From: Flavobacterium frigidimaris
GTDB taxonomy: Bacteria > Bacteroidota > Bacteroidia > Flavobacteriales > Flavobacteriaceae
Length of the DNA stretch: 64,000 bases
Direction of reading: 5' to 3'
Assembly: GCA_900129595.1 (NCBI GenBank)
Contig: FQWG01000004.1
Coordinates: 310,001 to 374,000, forward strand
Shown here piece by piece: positions 62,993-64,000 of this stretch (positions are counted from its first letter, which is position 1; every line of letters begins with the position of its first letter). Made by a program: the position numbers and the translations under genes. The notes under the pieces are model-generated. The model was not told the origin of the DNA. It worked only from the letters and a program-made list of their open reading frames with translations, and did no database searches.

Positions 62993-64000
62993 TTAACTGT
63001 TGATCAGATAATCTTTTACTTTTTGAACAAACGGATACATGACCTGATCTTCTGTAAATACAGGAATGATATTTCTAACGTCGTCATACCATTTTTTAGT
63101 AACGGATGAAATTTTATCTTTTTGTTCTAAATAATCAATTGCCTGAACGATTGTAATCAATTCGATTGCCAAAACTTCAAAAGAATTTTCGATAACTTTT
63201 GATGTGATAACGGCTGCATTTGTTCCCATACTTACAATGTCCTGATTGTCGTTGTTGTTTGGGATACTATGTACATACATCGGGTTAGATAACATCTGAC
63301 TTTCGGCAGTTGTTGAGGTGGCTACAAACTGAACACCCTGCATTCCGAAATTAAATCCTAATGTTCCTAAGTTTACAAATGGAGGAAGGATTTCGTTGAT
63401 TTTTGAATTCAGTAAATAATTCAGCTGGCGTTCTGCCAACATCGTTAATTTGGTAATAACAATTTTCAGCTTATCCATTTCAAGCGAGATATAATCGCCG
63501 TGAAAGTTTCCTCCGTGATAAACGTGTTTGTTTTTTACATCTATTATAGGATTGTCGTTTGCTGAGTTGAATTCGTCTTCAAGAATAGAAGCAACGTTAT
63601 TGATTGTTTCTAAAACCGGACCTAAAATTTGAGGTACACAACGTAACGAATAATATTCCTGAACTTTTTCCTTGAAAATTTCTTCGGTGTTTTCACCAGA
63701 ATATAAATGGTCTTCTCTTTTACGGATCAAAGTACTGTCAGAAAGATTTTGTCTCATTCTTAACGCCACTTCCTGTTGTCCTTTATGACGTTTGGTTTGG
63801 TTTAATTCTTCAGAGAAATGATCGTCATACGCCTGAACCAATTCGTTTATGGCGCAAGAAGCTTTTAATGACCAGTCTAATAATTTGTTAGCGTGGTGCA
63901 CATTTACAACTCCAATTCCGGTCATTACAGAAGTTCCGTTGATTAGCGCCAGACCTTCTCTGATTTCTACCTGAATAGGTTTTAAGCCTTCGATCTCAAA
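62993..64000 (-). CDS. Tyrosine ammonia-lyase (HAL/PAL family), 5' end beyond window
   Basis: The frame is open to the right edge, so only the last 335 codons are present. Family motifs are EGLALINGTSVMTG (at the edge), YSLRCVPQILGP, NSANDNPIIDV and HGGNFHGDYISLEMD. The Ala-Ser-Gly triad that forms the MIO cofactor should lie just outside. From memory the sequence is nearly identical over most of its length to the well-studied F. johnsoniae tyrosine ammonia-lyase, which makes 4-coumarate from tyrosine. That acid is the expected starter of the aryl polyene in flexirubin. Codons before the Met at 63925 keep the frame open. Confidence 0.93.
   Translation of the reverse strand, partial: FEIEGLKPIQVEIREGLALINGTSVMTGIGVVNVHHANKLLDWSLKASCAINELVQAYDDHFSEELNQTKRHKGQQEVALRMRQNLSDSTLIRKREDHLYSGENTEEIFKEKVQEYYSLRCVPQILGPVLETINNVASILEDEFNSANDNPIIDVKNKHVYHGGNFHGDYISLEMDKLKIVITKLTMLAERQLNYLLNSKINEILPPFVNLGTLGFNFGMQGVQFVATSTTAESQMLSNPMYVHSIPNNNDNQDIVSMGTNAAVITSKVIENSFEVLAIELITIVQAIDYLEQKDKISSVTKKWYDDVRNIIPVFTEDQVMYPFVQKVKDYLINS

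Overview
The window is AT-rich chromosomal DNA from a Flavobacterium very close to F. johnsoniae. The evidence is Bacteroidota-type promoters (TAnnTTTG -7 boxes just upstream of many starts), few Shine-Dalgarno sites, a SusC/SusD pair, the gliding/type IX secretion lipoprotein SprE, and a large flexirubin (aryl polyene-dialkylresorcinol ester pigment) gene cluster. That cluster ends in a tyrosine ammonia-lyase whose residues agree with my memory of the F. johnsoniae enzyme.

Layout. 1-2.1 kb (minus): two small unknown genes and a PaaE-like ferredoxin reductase. 2.2-4.4 kb (plus): an ABC exporter (DUF5687 membrane protein plus ATPase). 4.5-13.4 kb (plus): sprE, a bactofilin, then the ATP synthase genes atpZ-DUF6168-atpB-E-F-H-A-G. 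The beta and epsilon genes are absent, and a hairpin with a T-run follows atpE. 13.4-13.9 kb: noncoding, with an inverted repeat and three ~89-bp tandem repeats. 13.9-21.0 kb (plus): an acetyltransferase, then flippase, dUTPase, nucleotidyltransferase, TPR protein, DUF4292 lipoprotein and an EnvC-like protein, a run of envelope-related genes. 21.1-25.7 kb (minus): a SusC/SusD pair. 26.1-30.0 kb: CBS protein (minus), then rbfA, an FtsX-type permease and a MATE transporter (plus). 30.1-31.1 kb (minus): dusB.

31.3-64.0 kb (almost all minus) is the flexirubin cluster. The aryl starter would come from tyrosine ammonia-lyase (right edge) and an AMP-forming ligase (left edge). The polyene would be built by two acyl carrier proteins, three intact ketosynthases, one ketosynthase-like protein lacking all catalytic residues (chain-length-factor type), FabG and three hotdog dehydratases. 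The dialkylresorcinol half is made by DarA and DarB. Acyl transfer and export candidates are an LpxL-type acyltransferase, an MMPL/acyltransferase/methyltransferase fusion, a BtrH-like protein, a C45-type hydrolase, a DUF2062 glycosyltransferase and an ABC-2 exporter. Two FAD oxidoreductases and several unknown proteins complete it.

The cluster carries marks of rearrangement. A polysaccharide deacetylase is fused by a deletion to the tail of a beta-barrel protein. A RhuM gene sits between an intact ketosynthase and a decayed homologous ketosynthase 3' end. A truncated and an intact Fic gene lie inside the cluster. One small gene with its own promoter runs on the opposite strand. A 180-bp tandem repeat separates two parts of the cluster. 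No tRNA, rRNA, CRISPR array or complete insertion sequence was seen.
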